A stretch of 34,673 bases of DNA from Verrucomicrobiales bacterium (lineage in GTDB: Bacteria; Verrucomicrobiota; Verrucomicrobiia; Verrucomicrobiales; DEV007), in assembly GCA_030730365.1 (NCBI GenBank), contig JANQVJ010000021.1, positions 1-34,673 of the forward strand, in the 5' to 3' direction. Position numbers and translations under genes: made by a program. A model generated the notes under the pieces. That model was not told where the DNA came from. It saw nothing but the letters and a program-made list of their open reading frames with translations, and did not search any database. Within the stretch, counting starts at the first letter, position 1; every line of letters starts with the position of its first letter. Below, one piece after another: positions 8,163 to 16,341 of this stretch.

Positions 8163-9644
8163 TCAGCTGAGGGTGCGTTGCACGGCGTCGTGCCAGGCGG
8201 CGAGTTGATCCTGCATCTGCTGCTGTCCGGGACCGGGGATAAAACGCGAGTCCTCGGTCCAGTTCGCGGCGATGGCGGCTCGGTCGGCCCAGACTCCCAC
8301 GGCGAGCCCGGCGAGGTAGGCGGCTCCGAGCGCGGTGATCTCGGATGTCTGTGCCCGCACCACCGGCACGCCGAGAAGATCGGCCTGCATCTGCATGAGC
8401 AGTCCGTTCGCGGTCGCGCCTCCGTCGACCCGCAGCTCCTTCAGCGGAATCCCGGCGTCGTCGCACATCGCGCGAATGACGTCGCCGGTCTGGTAGGCGA
8501 TCCCCTCGAGCGCGGCGCGGGCGAGGTGCGAGCGATTCGAGCCACGACTCAGACCCGAGATGGTGCCGCGCGCGTAGCTGTCCCAGTGCGGAGCGCCGAG
8601 CCCGGAAAAGGCGGGGACAAAATAAACGCCGCCATTGTCCTCGACCTGAGCGGCGAGGGCCTCGATCTCGTCGGACGACTGGATCATGCCGAGCTGGTCG
8701 CGCAGCCATTGCACAACCGCCCCCGCGATGAAGACGCTGCCCTCGAGGGCATACTCGGTTTTTCCTCCGATGCGCCAGGCGACCGTGCTGAGAAGGCGAT
8801 GCCGCGAGACGATGGGGGACTCGCCCGTGTGCATGAGCGCGAAGCAACCGGTGCCGTAGGTGTTCTTCGCCATTCCGGGGGCGTGACAGGCCTGGCCGAA
8901 GAGGGCGGCGTGCTGGTCTCCGGCAATGCCGGCGATCTTGATCGGCGCCCCGAAGAGCTCCGCCTCGGTCTCCCCGTAGACTTCGCTGCTGTCGCGGATC
9001 TCCGGCAGGAGAGAACGGGGAATGGTGAAAAGGTCGAGCATCTCATCGTTCCAGTCCGTCGAACGCAGATCACAGAGCATCGTGCGCGAGGCATTTGTCG
9101 CGTCGGTGAGGTGGAGACGACCGCCGGTGAGCTTCCAGACGAGCCAGGAGTCGATCGTGCCGAAGGCGAGCTCGCCGCGATCTGCCCTTTCCCGGGCATC
9201 TTCGATGTGATCGAGGATCCAGCGGATCTTCGAGGCCGAGAAATACGCGTCGAGGACGAGGCCGGTGATCTCCTGGATGCGGGGGGCGTGGCCGGCGGCT
9301 TCGAGTTCGCCGCAATAGTCGGCGGTGCGGCGGTCCTGCCAGACGATGGCGGGACCGATTGGCTTGCCGGTCGCGCGATCCCAGATGACCGAGGTTTCCC
9401 GCTGATTCGTGATTCCGATCGCCGCGATATCGGTGGCGTCGAGCTCGGCGCGTTGAAGTGCCTCACGTGCGACGCAGAGCTGGGTTGACCAAATTTCTTC
9501 CGCATCGTGCTCGACGAGACCGGGGGAGGGGAAGTGCTGGGTGAATTCCTCCTGGGCGGTGGCGATGGTGTTCCCGCTCTCGTCGAAGACGATCGCACGG
9601 GAGCTCGTCGTTCCCTGATCGAGGGCGAGTAGGTAGGCGGGCAT
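8163..9644 (-). CDS. glpK: Glycerol kinase
   Basis: FGGY-family kinase that phosphorylates glycerol to sn-glycerol 3-phosphate with ATP. From the ATG at 9644 the protein is 493 aa and starts [21 protein letters not shown], the classic GlpK phosphate-1 motif. An open extension of 41 codons upstream is not conserved in character. Other motifs are [99 protein letters not shown] and [19 protein letters not shown]. No glpF or glpD is nearby, so it is not in a visible glycerol operon. The downstream neighbour on this strand is panD. Confidence 0.97.
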   Translation of the reverse strand: MPAYLLALDQGTTSSRAIVFDESGNTIATAQEEFTQHFPSPGLVEHDAEEIWSTQLCVAREALQRAELDATDIAAIGITNQRETSVIWDRATGKPIGPAIVWQDRRTADYCGELEAAGHAPRIQEITGLVLDAYFSASKIRWILDHIEDARERADRGELAFGTIDSWLVWKLTGGRLHLTDATNASRTMLCDLRSTDWNDEMLDLFTIPRSLLPEIRDSSEVYGETEAELFGAPIKIAGIAGDQHAALFGQACHAPGMAKNTYGTGCFALMHTGESPIVSRHRLLSTVAWRIGGKTEYALEGSVFIAGAVVQWLRDQLGMIQSSDEIEALAAQVEDNGGVYFVPAFSGLGAPHWDSYARGTISGLSRGSNRSHLARAALEGIAYQTGDVIRAMCDDAGIPLKELRVDGGATANGLLMQMQADLLGVPVVRAQTSEITALGAAYLAGLAVGVWADRAAIAANWTEDSRFIPGPGQQQMQDQLAAWHDAVQRTLS

Positions 9645-9712
9645 GTGGGGAGGATAGGGGAAAGCGGGAGCGGAGAAAAGCGCGCTTTTGGGGAAAGTGC
9701 GGGAGTTAAGAG

Positions 9713-9779
9713 GTAGCGAAACTCGTGAGAGTTTCGTTTTTTCGGGGCTTTCGCCCGAAGGTCTCACGACCTTCGTTAC
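9713..9779. repeat. Inverted pair of REP-like hairpins (BIME-like)
   Basis: Plus strand: GTAG (9713-9716), stem CGAAACTC, loop GTGA, stem GAGTTTCG (9729-9736), then six T. After a 19-bp spacer the mirror unit follows: stem CGAAGGTC, TCAC, stem GACCTTCG, TTAC (9756-9779). On the minus strand that reads GTAA, CGAAGGTC, GTGA, GACCTTCG. Both stems are perfect 8-bp palindromes with the same GTGA loop and head tetranucleotide. The first unit followed by the T-run also has the form of an intrinsic terminator, but no plus-strand gene lies directly upstream. Confidence 0.75.
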
Positions 9780-9841
9780 AGGGATAACAACCCGACGGAA
9801 AGGGTTTGCCGTTTGGCCATCGCTGGGCTACACCGGAGACG

Positions 9842-11128
9842 ATGCAAGTCAATCCCTCGATGCAATTAAACGGCTGGTTCGTCGCGATCGTTCTCGCCCT
9901 CGTGATCCTGTGGAAGATCGATCTGCTCGCGACGCTGTTGAACCTGAAATCGCTTGTGCCGGAGATCCCCGCGGCCTTTCGCAGCCTCATCGACGAGGAG
10001 ACCTACGCGCAGTCGCAGGACTACACCCGCGCCAAGGCCATCCTCGGCATCGGCGAGGGCATCCTCTCGCTCGTGATCCTGCTGATCTTCTGGTGGTTAG
10101 GCGGCTTCGGCTGGCTCGATGAAAAAGTGAGGGCTCTCGGCCACGGGCCCATCGTCACAGGCGTCTTCTACATCGGCGCCCTCATCGTGGCCCTGCAGGT
10201 GATCAGCCTGCCCTTTGACCTCTACGACACCTTCGGACTCGAGGAACGTTTTGGATTCAACAAGTCGACTTTCGCGATCTGGCTCGGGGACCGGGTCAAA
10301 GGCGCGATTCTCGGGGCGCTCCTCGGTATCCCGCTCCTCGCGGGGCTGCTCTGGATCTTCCAAACCGTGCCAATGGCCTGGCTCTGGGGCTGGATCCTCG
10401 TGACGGGCTTTTCCCTCGTCCTCGCCTATATCGCTCCGACCTGGATCATGCCGCTCTTTAACAAATTCGAGCCACTCGAAGAAGGCAGCCTGAAGCAGTC
10501 CATCCACGAGATGTCGGTGAAATGCGACTTCCCCCTCAAAGAGGTCAGTGTCATGGACGGCTCGAAGCGGTCCGCCAAGTCGAACGCCTTTTTCACCGGC
10601 TTCGGAAACAACAAACGCATCGCGCTCTTTGACACGCTCATTGCCAATCACACCGAGCCCGAGCTCGTTGGTGTCCTCGCCCATGAGATCGGGCATTTCA
10701 AAAAGCGGCACATCGTGAAGTCGCTCGTCGTTGGCACGCTCACGACCGGGGCAATGTTTTTCCTGCTCGGACTGATGATGAACAACCGGGCACTCTTCGA
10801 CGCTTTTGGGGTGAAAGAGACCTCGATCTACGTCAGCCTTGTCCTCTTCGGTATTCTCATGTCACCGCTGAACGAGGTCCTCTCGGTCGCGGGCAACTGG
10901 ATGAGCCGCAAGCACGAGTTCGAAGCCGACGCCTATGCCGCCGAGGTCACGGGGAATCCGCAGGCGATGTCCGACGCGCTCCTGAAGCTGAGCCGGGACA
11001 ATCTCAGCAATCTCACGCCGCATCCCTTCTACGTCTTTCTCAACTACACCCATCCGCCCGTGGTCGAGCGGATCGGGGCTCTCGGCAAACTTAATACACG
11101 TCCCGCTGGTAGCGGTGCTCATCCTTGA
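9842..11128 (+). CDS. M48-family membrane metalloprotease (Ste24/CAAX protease-like)
   Basis: Predicted integral-membrane zinc protease of the M48A type, like Ste24. From ATG 9842 (GGAG a few bases upstream) it is 428 aa; the ATG at 9860 and an upstream in-frame ATG at 9806 are alternatives. The zinc site HEIGH is at residues 281-285 (VLAHEIGHFKKRH) and the third ligand lies in HEFEADAYAAEVTG. Several hydrophobic helices precede it (VAIVLALVILW, ILSLVILLIFWWLGG, VFYIGALIVALQVI, ILGALLGIPLLAGLLWIF, GWILVTGFSLVLAYIAP) and two follow. The N-terminal domain with DLYDTFGLEERFGFNKST matches Peptidase_M48_N. The 3' end overlaps the convergent flavoprotein gene by 38 bp. In bacteria the usual role is membrane-protein quality control; prenyl substrates are not implied. 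Confidence 0.9.
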   Translation: MQVNPSMQLNGWFVAIVLALVILWKIDLLATLLNLKSLVPEIPAAFRSLIDEETYAQSQDYTRAKAILGIGEGILSLVILLIFWWLGGFGWLDEKVRALGHGPIVTGVFYIGALIVALQVISLPFDLYDTFGLEERFGFNKSTFAIWLGDRVKGAILGALLGIPLLAGLLWIFQTVPMAWLWGWILVTGFSLVLAYIAPTWIMPLFNKFEPLEEGSLKQSIHEMSVKCDFPLKEVSVMDGSKRSAKSNAFFTGFGNNKRIALFDTLIANHTEPELVGVLAHEIGHFKKRHIVKSLVVGTLTTGAMFFLLGLMMNNRALFDAFGVKETSIYVSLVLFGILMSPLNEVLSVAGNWMSRKHEFEADAYAAEVTGNPQAMSDALLKLSRDNLSNLTPHPFYVFLNYTHPPVVERIGALGKLNTRPAGSGAHP

Positions 11129-12863
11129 GCGTTTTCAGGTAGGCGGCCGCGCCCTCGTCATCGCGACCTCCATATTGCCGGATGAGATCAAAGAGAGCTC
11201 GCTCGACATCGGGCGCCATGTAGGTCGCGTCGCCGCAGACGTAGAAGTGGGCACCGCCCTCGAGCCATTGCCAGACCTCGGCGGCGCACTCGCGGATTTT
11301 ATCCTGCACGTAGATCTTGTGCGCCTGATCCCGTGACCAGGCGAGCTCGAGTCGGGAGAGAAAGCCCGCCTTTTGCATCGCGGTCAGCTCGTCTTCGTAA
11401 AAGAAATCGGTCGCGGCATGGGCATTGCCGAAGAAAAGCCAGTTTCGCCCCGGCGCGGCGGTGACCTGGCGCTCCTCGAGGAAGGCGCGAAAAGGAGCGA
11501 TCCCCGTGCCGGGTCCGACCATGATGATGTCGCGCGAGGGATCGGTCGGCAGCTTAAAATGTTTCGTCGGCTGCATGTGCACCTTGACCGTATCGCCGTC
11601 GGCCAGTCCCTCGCAGAGGAAGGTCGAGCAGACGCCCTTGCGGGTGCGGCCGTGGGTCTCGTAAGTGACCTTCGCCACCGTGAGATGGACCTCGCCCGGA
11701 TGGGCCTTCGGACTCGAGGCGATGGAGTAAAGTCGGGGCTGGAGTCGGCGGAGAAGGTCGACGAAGTCCTGCCCGCTCTTGAAGTCGGCAGGGAAGTCGA
11801 AGATCAGATCGATGATCTCGCGCCCCTCGACGATTCTGCCGAGTTCGTCATCATCCTCGATCGCCGCGATCAGCCAGGGATGGCGGCAAAAGGTCGCCCA
11901 TTTCCGCAGGAGTGATTTGCTGATCGTGCAGACGTCATATTCCTCGAGGAGCGCGTTGCGCAGCGGACGTTTGCTCCCGTCTGGCACGGTCACGGAAACG
12001 GCGGTGTTGAAGGGCAGCACCGAGAGAATCTCATCGACGAGAGCGACGTCATTTTGCGGCATCGTGCTGATCGCGTCTCCGACCTCGTAGGTTAGGCCCG
12101 ATCCCTCGATAACGAGTTCGACATGGCGCGTGTCGCGAGGGGAGGGGGCCTTGTTGAGCTTTTGCCGCAACTTCAGAACCGCGGGGAAAGGTTTCTTTTT
12201 CCCGTATGGTTCATCGGCGTCGGATACGGTGACCTGCGCCACGGGATCGGCCACTACTGTCGTCGTGAAAAAGTCCTTCCCGATTTCGTCGAGGACGGAG
12301 GTGACGACGCGGAACCATTCCTCGGCGGGATCTTCGTAATCGACATCGCAATCGATCCGCGAGGCGAGGCGGATCGCACCGAGTTCCTCAAAGCGGGCGT
12401 CGAAGCGTTTCCCCATCTCGCAGAAGTCCGCGTAGTTCGTGTCCCCGAGGGCGAGCACGGAAAATCGCGTTTTTTCAAGAGGCGGGAAATCGGGGGCGGA
12501 GAGTTTCCCCCAAAACTCGACTGCGTTGTCCGGCGGATCGCCTTCGCCCCAGGTGCTCGTGATGAGCAGGACGAGCGGCTCCTCGGTCAGGTCGATCGTG
12601 GCGTGCTTTTCCATGTCCACGACCTCGGCGCCCCAGCCGTCCTGATTCATGATCTCGGCGAAGCCTTCGCAGAGCGACTGCGAATTGCCGCTCTGGCTGC
12701 CGAAGAGGAAAAGGGCGCGCGGTTTCCCAACTGTCGCGGTTCGGCTGCTGCCGCCGGTCGCGGCGAGGGAGGCGACGAGTTCGCCGAGGTAGGATCTGAG
12801 CCATTGGCGCTGCTCTGCGGTGAAAGGCGCGTCGTCCGGGATATCAGGGATGGGGATGGCCAT
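11091..12863 (-). CDS. cysJ: Sulfite reductase (NADPH) flavoprotein alpha-component (CysJ-type diflavin reductase)
   Basis: Diflavin reductase passing electrons from NADPH through FAD and FMN. From ATG 12863 the protein is 590 aa; an upstream in-frame ATG at 12896 would add 11 residues. An N-terminal flavodoxin domain has LFLFGSQSGNSQSLCEGFAE, TSTWGEGDPPDNAVEFW and LALGDTNYADFCEMGKRFD. The central FAD domain has RLYSIASSP and the GVCSTFL segment. The C-terminal NADPH domain has IIMVGPGTGIAPFRAFLEER, FFGNAHAATDFFYEDEL and VYVCGD-like FYVCGDATYMAPDV. It ends with RYQRDVY, the typical CysJ tail. No hemoprotein (cysI) is adjacent in the window, so the partner must be elsewhere or the acceptor differs. 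Confidence 0.9.
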   Translation of the reverse strand: MAIPIPDIPDDAPFTAEQRQWLRSYLGELVASLAATGGSSRTATVGKPRALFLFGSQSGNSQSLCEGFAEIMNQDGWGAEVVDMEKHATIDLTEEPLVLLITSTWGEGDPPDNAVEFWGKLSAPDFPPLEKTRFSVLALGDTNYADFCEMGKRFDARFEELGAIRLASRIDCDVDYEDPAEEWFRVVTSVLDEIGKDFFTTTVVADPVAQVTVSDADEPYGKKKPFPAVLKLRQKLNKAPSPRDTRHVELVIEGSGLTYEVGDAISTMPQNDVALVDEILSVLPFNTAVSVTVPDGSKRPLRNALLEEYDVCTISKSLLRKWATFCRHPWLIAAIEDDDELGRIVEGREIIDLIFDFPADFKSGQDFVDLLRRLQPRLYSIASSPKAHPGEVHLTVAKVTYETHGRTRKGVCSTFLCEGLADGDTVKVHMQPTKHFKLPTDPSRDIIMVGPGTGIAPFRAFLEERQVTAAPGRNWLFFGNAHAATDFFYEDELTAMQKAGFLSRLELAWSRDQAHKIYVQDKIRECAAEVWQWLEGGAHFYVCGDATYMAPDVERALFDLIRQYGGRDDEGAAAYLKTLKDEHRYQRDVY

Positions 12864-13061
12864 GCGTGGTTTTAAAAATGGATTCAAGCGCCGCAAGTCG
12901 CGTCACCTGAGCCTGTCTCGATTCTCCTTAGCAACTTTCGGGCCGAATCTGAAAGAGTTACGAAACACGCCGCGGCGGGGTGAAACGGCCCGCAAGCGCC
13001 TCATTACGGTCTTGTGAAACCGCGCCGCTGCGGCTACATCAGGGGCAGCATCGCTTATGGC

Positions 13062-14480
13062 ATGAAGGATTCCCCCACCAATTTTTCCCCGGGCAGCCCC
13101 GTCGCCCTCCGCCTCGCGGAGATCGTGGGGGAGAGCAACGTCTTCACCTGCCCCGAAGACCTCATTCCCTACGGTTTCGACGGCACCGCCGCGCTCAAGG
13201 AGAGTGCCGTCTGTGTCGTCCTGCCGCGCAGCACCGAAGCCGTCGCGGGTGTTATTAGACTTGCTGCGGCGGAGAAAATACCCGTCGTGACGCGCGGATC
13301 GGGCACCGGTCTCTCGGGCGGCAGCGTCCCCGTCGAGGGCGGGATCGTTCTCTGTCTCGTCCATCTCAACCGCATCCTCGAAGTCGACCCGGCCAATCTC
13401 ACGATGCTCTGTGAATGCGGCGTCATCACCAAGGCGGTCGATGACGCGGCCACGCCCCACGGGCTTTTTTACCCGCCCGATCCCGGCTCGATGAAGATCT
13501 CGACGATCGGAGGAAATGTCGCGAATAATTCGGGCGGCCTGCGCGGGCTCAAGTACGGCGTCACCCGTGACTACGTCATGGGCATCGAAGTCGTCCTTCC
13601 CTCGGGCGAGGTCGCCTGGCTCGGCTCGAAGTGCGTCAAAGACGTCGCCGGGTATTCGATGAAGGATCTCTTCGTTGGATCCGAGGGCACCCTCGGCGTC
13701 ATCACCAAGGTCCTCCTCAAGCTCGTCCCGCGACCGAAGGCGCGCCGGACCCTCCTCGCCTCCTTTGACACGATGGAGGCGGCGGCGCGGACCGTCTCGC
13801 AGATCATCGAAAAGCAGATCATTCCCTGCACTCTCGAGTTCCTCGACCGCAAGACCTGCGCCAGTGTCGAGGCCTACGCGAAGGTCGGTCTGCCCACCGG
13901 TGCCGCTGCGGTTGTCCTCATGGAGACCGACGGGCATCCTGCCGTGGTCGGGGAAGAGGCTGCTGCAATGGCTGATATTGCCCGGGAAAACGGTGCCATC
14001 TCCGTCGAGCAGGCCGCTGACGAGGCCCACGCCACCCGACTCGCGACGGCGCGCCGCAGTGCCTTTTCCGCCCTCGCGAGGATTCGTCCCACGACCATCC
14101 TCGAGGATGTCACCGTGCCCCGGAGCCGCCTCGTCGAGATCGTCTCCTACGTCGAGGAAGTCGCGGCGCGCCATCGACTCGACATCGCGACCTTCGGTCA
14201 TTTCGGCGACGGAAATGTCCATCCCACCATCCTCACCGACGAGACTGATCACGAAGAAATGGAGCGCGTCGAACTCGCTCTCTCCGAGATCGTCGATAAG
14301 ACCATCGCCCTGGGCGGAACGATTACGGGCGAGCATGGAGTTGGGTTGGCGAAAAAGGCCTTTCTGCCGAGACAATTCGATGAGGCGAGTTATGCGCTGC
14401 TGAAGCAGGTGAAGCGCGCGATCGATCCGCATGGACTGCTGAACCCCGGGAAAATATTCGATTTGGGGACCGCTCATTGA
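13062..14480 (+). CDS. glcD: Glycolate oxidase FAD-binding subunit
   Basis: FAD-linked oxidase subunit (FAD_binding_4 plus FAD-oxidase_C) that oxidises glycolate, or D-lactate in close relatives, to the 2-oxoacid. I take ATG 13062 (472 aa); an in-frame upstream start at 13014 would add 16 Arg-rich residues. The FAD site is PVVTRGSGTGLSGGSVPVEGG, then DPGSMKISTIGGNVANNSGGLRGLKYG and DLFVGSEGTLGVIT. The C-terminal domain ends with FGHFGDGNVHPTI and GGTITGEHGVGLAKK, including the conserved His residues, and PHGLLNPGKIFD. The gene is followed by glcF, with a 0.5-kb GxxExxY cassette between them. Together with glcF it should feed electrons from glycolate to the membrane chain. Confidence 0.92.
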   Translation: MKDSPTNFSPGSPVALRLAEIVGESNVFTCPEDLIPYGFDGTAALKESAVCVVLPRSTEAVAGVIRLAAAEKIPVVTRGSGTGLSGGSVPVEGGIVLCLVHLNRILEVDPANLTMLCECGVITKAVDDAATPHGLFYPPDPGSMKISTIGGNVANNSGGLRGLKYGVTRDYVMGIEVVLPSGEVAWLGSKCVKDVAGYSMKDLFVGSEGTLGVITKVLLKLVPRPKARRTLLASFDTMEAAARTVSQIIEKQIIPCTLEFLDRKTCASVEAYAKVGLPTGAAAVVLMETDGHPAVVGEEAAAMADIARENGAISVEQAADEAHATRLATARRSAFSALARIRPTTILEDVTVPRSRLVEIVSYVEEVAARHRLDIATFGHFGDGNVHPTILTDETDHEEMERVELALSEIVDKTIALGGTITGEHGVGLAKKAFLPRQFDEASYALLKQVKRAIDPHGLLNPGKIFDLGTAH

Positions 14481-14502
14481 CGCTGATCTGCGCTGATTTT
14501 TT
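14480..14502 (+). repeat. Left inverted repeat of GxxExxY cassette
   Basis: A 23-bp repeat beginning at the last base of the glcD stop codon. It holds CGCTGAT twice with a 10-bp period (14481-14487 and 14491-14497) and ends in a T6 run. It matches the reverse complement of 14951-14973 at 22 of 23 positions. Confidence 0.85.
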
Positions 14503-14513
14503 CCGATTTTTTT

Positions 14514-14924
14514 ATGGAGGGATTTAGGAGTCGGGAGCCATTTGGGGAAGAGGGGTATCGGCTCGTAGGCGCGGCGATTGAGGTTTATAATCAGATGGGG
14601 GGCGGGCTGACGGAGCCGATTTATCAGGAGTGTTTGGAACTCGAACTGGAGTTGAAGGGGATTCCCTTCGATCCCTTCCGCGAGTTGAGGACCTTCTACA
14701 AAGGCAGGGAGCTGAAAAAGCGATACATTCCCGATCTCATCGTCTATGAGAAGATCATCGCCGAACTCAAAGCGCTCAAAGCGCTCAAATCCCTCGAGCC
14801 CGAACACGAATCACAACTGCTCAACTACATGCACCTCACCCGATCTCCTCTGGGTTACCTCCTCAACTTCAGTCCCAAATCAGGACTCCAGTGGAGACGC
14901 TTCCTCCTGAACGAATATCTCTGA
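14514..14924 (+). CDS. GxxExxY protein, predicted PD-(D/E)XK nuclease
   Basis: 136-aa GxxExxY family protein (PDDEXK_3 type). The name-giving motif is at residues 31-37 (GLTEPIY). The predicted PD-(D/E)XK residues are all present: Glu34, Asp74 in YIPDLIVYE, and Glu84-x-Lys86 in IIAELKA. Thus it looks catalytically intact. Right after the E-x-K motif there is a 9-bp tandem duplication (GCGCTCAAA at 14772-14780 and 14781-14789), adding an Ala-Leu-Lys. The ATG follows a T-rich stretch with no Shine-Dalgarno. It lies between glcD and glcF, two genes normally adjacent, and is bounded by 23-bp inverted repeats, so it looks like an inserted cassette. The biological role of the family is not known to me. 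Confidence 0.85.
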   Translation: MEGFRSREPFGEEGYRLVGAAIEVYNQMGGGLTEPIYQECLELELELKGIPFDPFRELRTFYKGRELKKRYIPDLIVYEKIIAELKALKALKSLEPEHESQLLNYMHLTRSPLGYLLNFSPKSGLQWRRFLLNEYL

Positions 14925-14937
14925 TTCCGCCACTCCA

Positions 14938-16341
14938 ATGTCCACCACCAAAAAAATCAGCGAAGATCAGCGTGAATTTGACGACAATCGTGGGGATGAT
15001 TCACGTCGTCCATCTCCGGCTGCGCCTCCGATTGCGGTCCGCCCCCTCCGCCACATGGCCGATCTCGACTACTCAGTGGTCCAGCAGTGCATGCATTGCG
15101 GGATGTGCCTGCCGAGTTGTCCGACCTACCTCGAGACGCGGCAGGAGCGCAACAGCCCGCGCGGTCGCATCGCCCTGATGCGGGCCATCGCCGACGGCAA
15201 TCTCGAGGTAACGAAGGAGTTCGGCGAGGAGATGTATTACTGCCTTGGCTGCCTCGCCTGCACCACGGCCTGTCCCGCCGGTGTTGATTACCCCAAGCTC
15301 TTCGAACACGCCCGCGCCGAGATCGAGCATCAGGGAGTGCTCTTCACTCCCGAGCGGGCCTTCTGGCGCTGGCTCACCCTGCGGCAGATCTTTGCGAAGC
15401 CGTGGATGCTCCATGCCGTCGGACGAATGCTCTACTTTTATCAGGCGAGCGGTCTTTGTTCGCTTGTCAGGAAGAGCGGGGTGCTCCGACTCATTCCCGC
15501 CAACCTGCGGAATCTCGAGCCGTCCACGCCTATCGTGCGTTGTCACTTTTCCGCCGAACTCATCGCCGAAGTGGAAAAACCCGCCAACACCGGACACCGC
15601 GTCGGGATGCTCACGGGCTGTGTTCAGGATCTCATTTTTTCCGAAGTGAACCGCGACACCGTCGAGGTGCTTCTTGCCAACGGCTGCGAAGTGGTCACCC
15701 CGCGCCAGCAGGGTTGCTGCGGTTCGCTGCACGCCCACAACGGCGACCTCGAACAGGCGGCGGTGCAGGCGCGGCGTCTCATTGATCAGTTTGAGATCGA
15801 TTCGCTCGACGCGATCATCACGAACGCGGCCGGTTGCGGATCGCATTTGAAACATTTCTCCCACCTCCTCGGGCACGATTCCGACTACCGTGAAAAGGCG
15901 GCGAAATGGGATGGCAAGGTCCGCGACATTTCCGAATGGCTCGTCTCGACCGACTTCCGCAAGCCGGCCGGAGACGCTGCCGCTCAAAAAGTCACCTACC
16001 ACGAGGCCTGTCATTTGTGCCACGGTCAGGGTATTTCGCGCCAGCCTCGCGAGATCCTCAAGGCCGTGCCAGGGCTCGAGCTCGTCGAGTTGGAAAATGC
16101 AAGCCACTGCTGCGGCAGTGCGGGCGTCTACAACATCACCCAGCCTGAGCAGGCCGCGAAGTTGCAGCAGGAAAAAGTCGCCTGTATCCAACGCACCGGA
16201 GCTTCCCTCGTCGCTACCGCCAATCCCGGCTGTCATTTGCAGATTCAAAATGGTTTAGGTGAGGCTGCCGTCGTCAAACATCCTGTCACCCTTCTCGCCG
16301 AGGCCTACCGGGCGGAGAAAGCAGGGGAGGCCACGCCATGA
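14938..16341 (+). CDS. glcF: Glycolate oxidase iron-sulfur subunit
   Basis: Iron-sulfur partner of GlcD, carrying electrons from the flavin to the membrane. The open frame starts at ATG 14938 (467 aa). Family homology begins only at DLDYSVVQQCMHCGMC, so ATG 15055 (428 aa) is an equally good start. Two 4Fe-4S ferredoxin-type motifs are present: CMHCGMCLPSCPTY and CLGCLACTTACPAGVDYP. Two cysteine-rich CCG domains follow, with GCVQDLIFSEVN...QQGCCGSLHAHNG and CHLCHGQGISRQP...SHCCGSAGVYN, and NPGCHLQIQNGL closes the second. In the longer form, residues 5-12 are encoded by the inverted repeat of the neighbouring cassette, and the linker to residue 40 is hydrophilic and Pro/Arg-rich. The 3' end overlaps the next gene by 4 nt. 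Confidence 0.92.
   Translation: MSTTKKISEDQREFDDNRGDDSRRPSPAAPPIAVRPLRHMADLDYSVVQQCMHCGMCLPSCPTYLETRQERNSPRGRIALMRAIADGNLEVTKEFGEEMYYCLGCLACTTACPAGVDYPKLFEHARAEIEHQGVLFTPERAFWRWLTLRQIFAKPWMLHAVGRMLYFYQASGLCSLVRKSGVLRLIPANLRNLEPSTPIVRCHFSAELIAEVEKPANTGHRVGMLTGCVQDLIFSEVNRDTVEVLLANGCEVVTPRQQGCCGSLHAHNGDLEQAAVQARRLIDQFEIDSLDAIITNAAGCGSHLKHFSHLLGHDSDYREKAAKWDGKVRDISEWLVSTDFRKPAGDAAAQKVTYHEACHLCHGQGISRQPREILKAVPGLELVELENASHCCGSAGVYNITQPEQAAKLQQEKVACIQRTGASLVATANPGCHLQIQNGLGEAAVVKHPVTLLAEAYRAEKAGEATP
14951..14973 (-). repeat. Right inverted repeat of GxxExxY cassette, inside the glcF 5' end
   Basis: Inverted copy of 14480-14502 with a single mismatch (GAAG against GCAG between the two heptamers). 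It carries ATCAGCG twice at a 10-bp period. If glcF starts at 14938, this repeat is translated as part of KKISEDQRE. No target-site duplication is obvious in the bases directly outside the two repeats. Confidence 0.85.

Noticed and set aside
8178..9488. 436-codon plus-strand open frame antisense to glpK
   Set aside because: glpK motifs are unbroken on the minus strand; the plus translation is compositionally biased and without domains.
14478..14502. Left cassette repeat as a simple Rho-independent terminator of glcD
   Set aside because: It ends in T6 but has no internal inverted repeat; CGCTGAT is repeated directly, so no stable hairpin forms within it.
12903..14807. 634-codon minus-strand open frame antisense to glcD and the GxxExxY gene
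   Set aside because: It runs opposite to two genes with clear motifs and has no recognisable domain.
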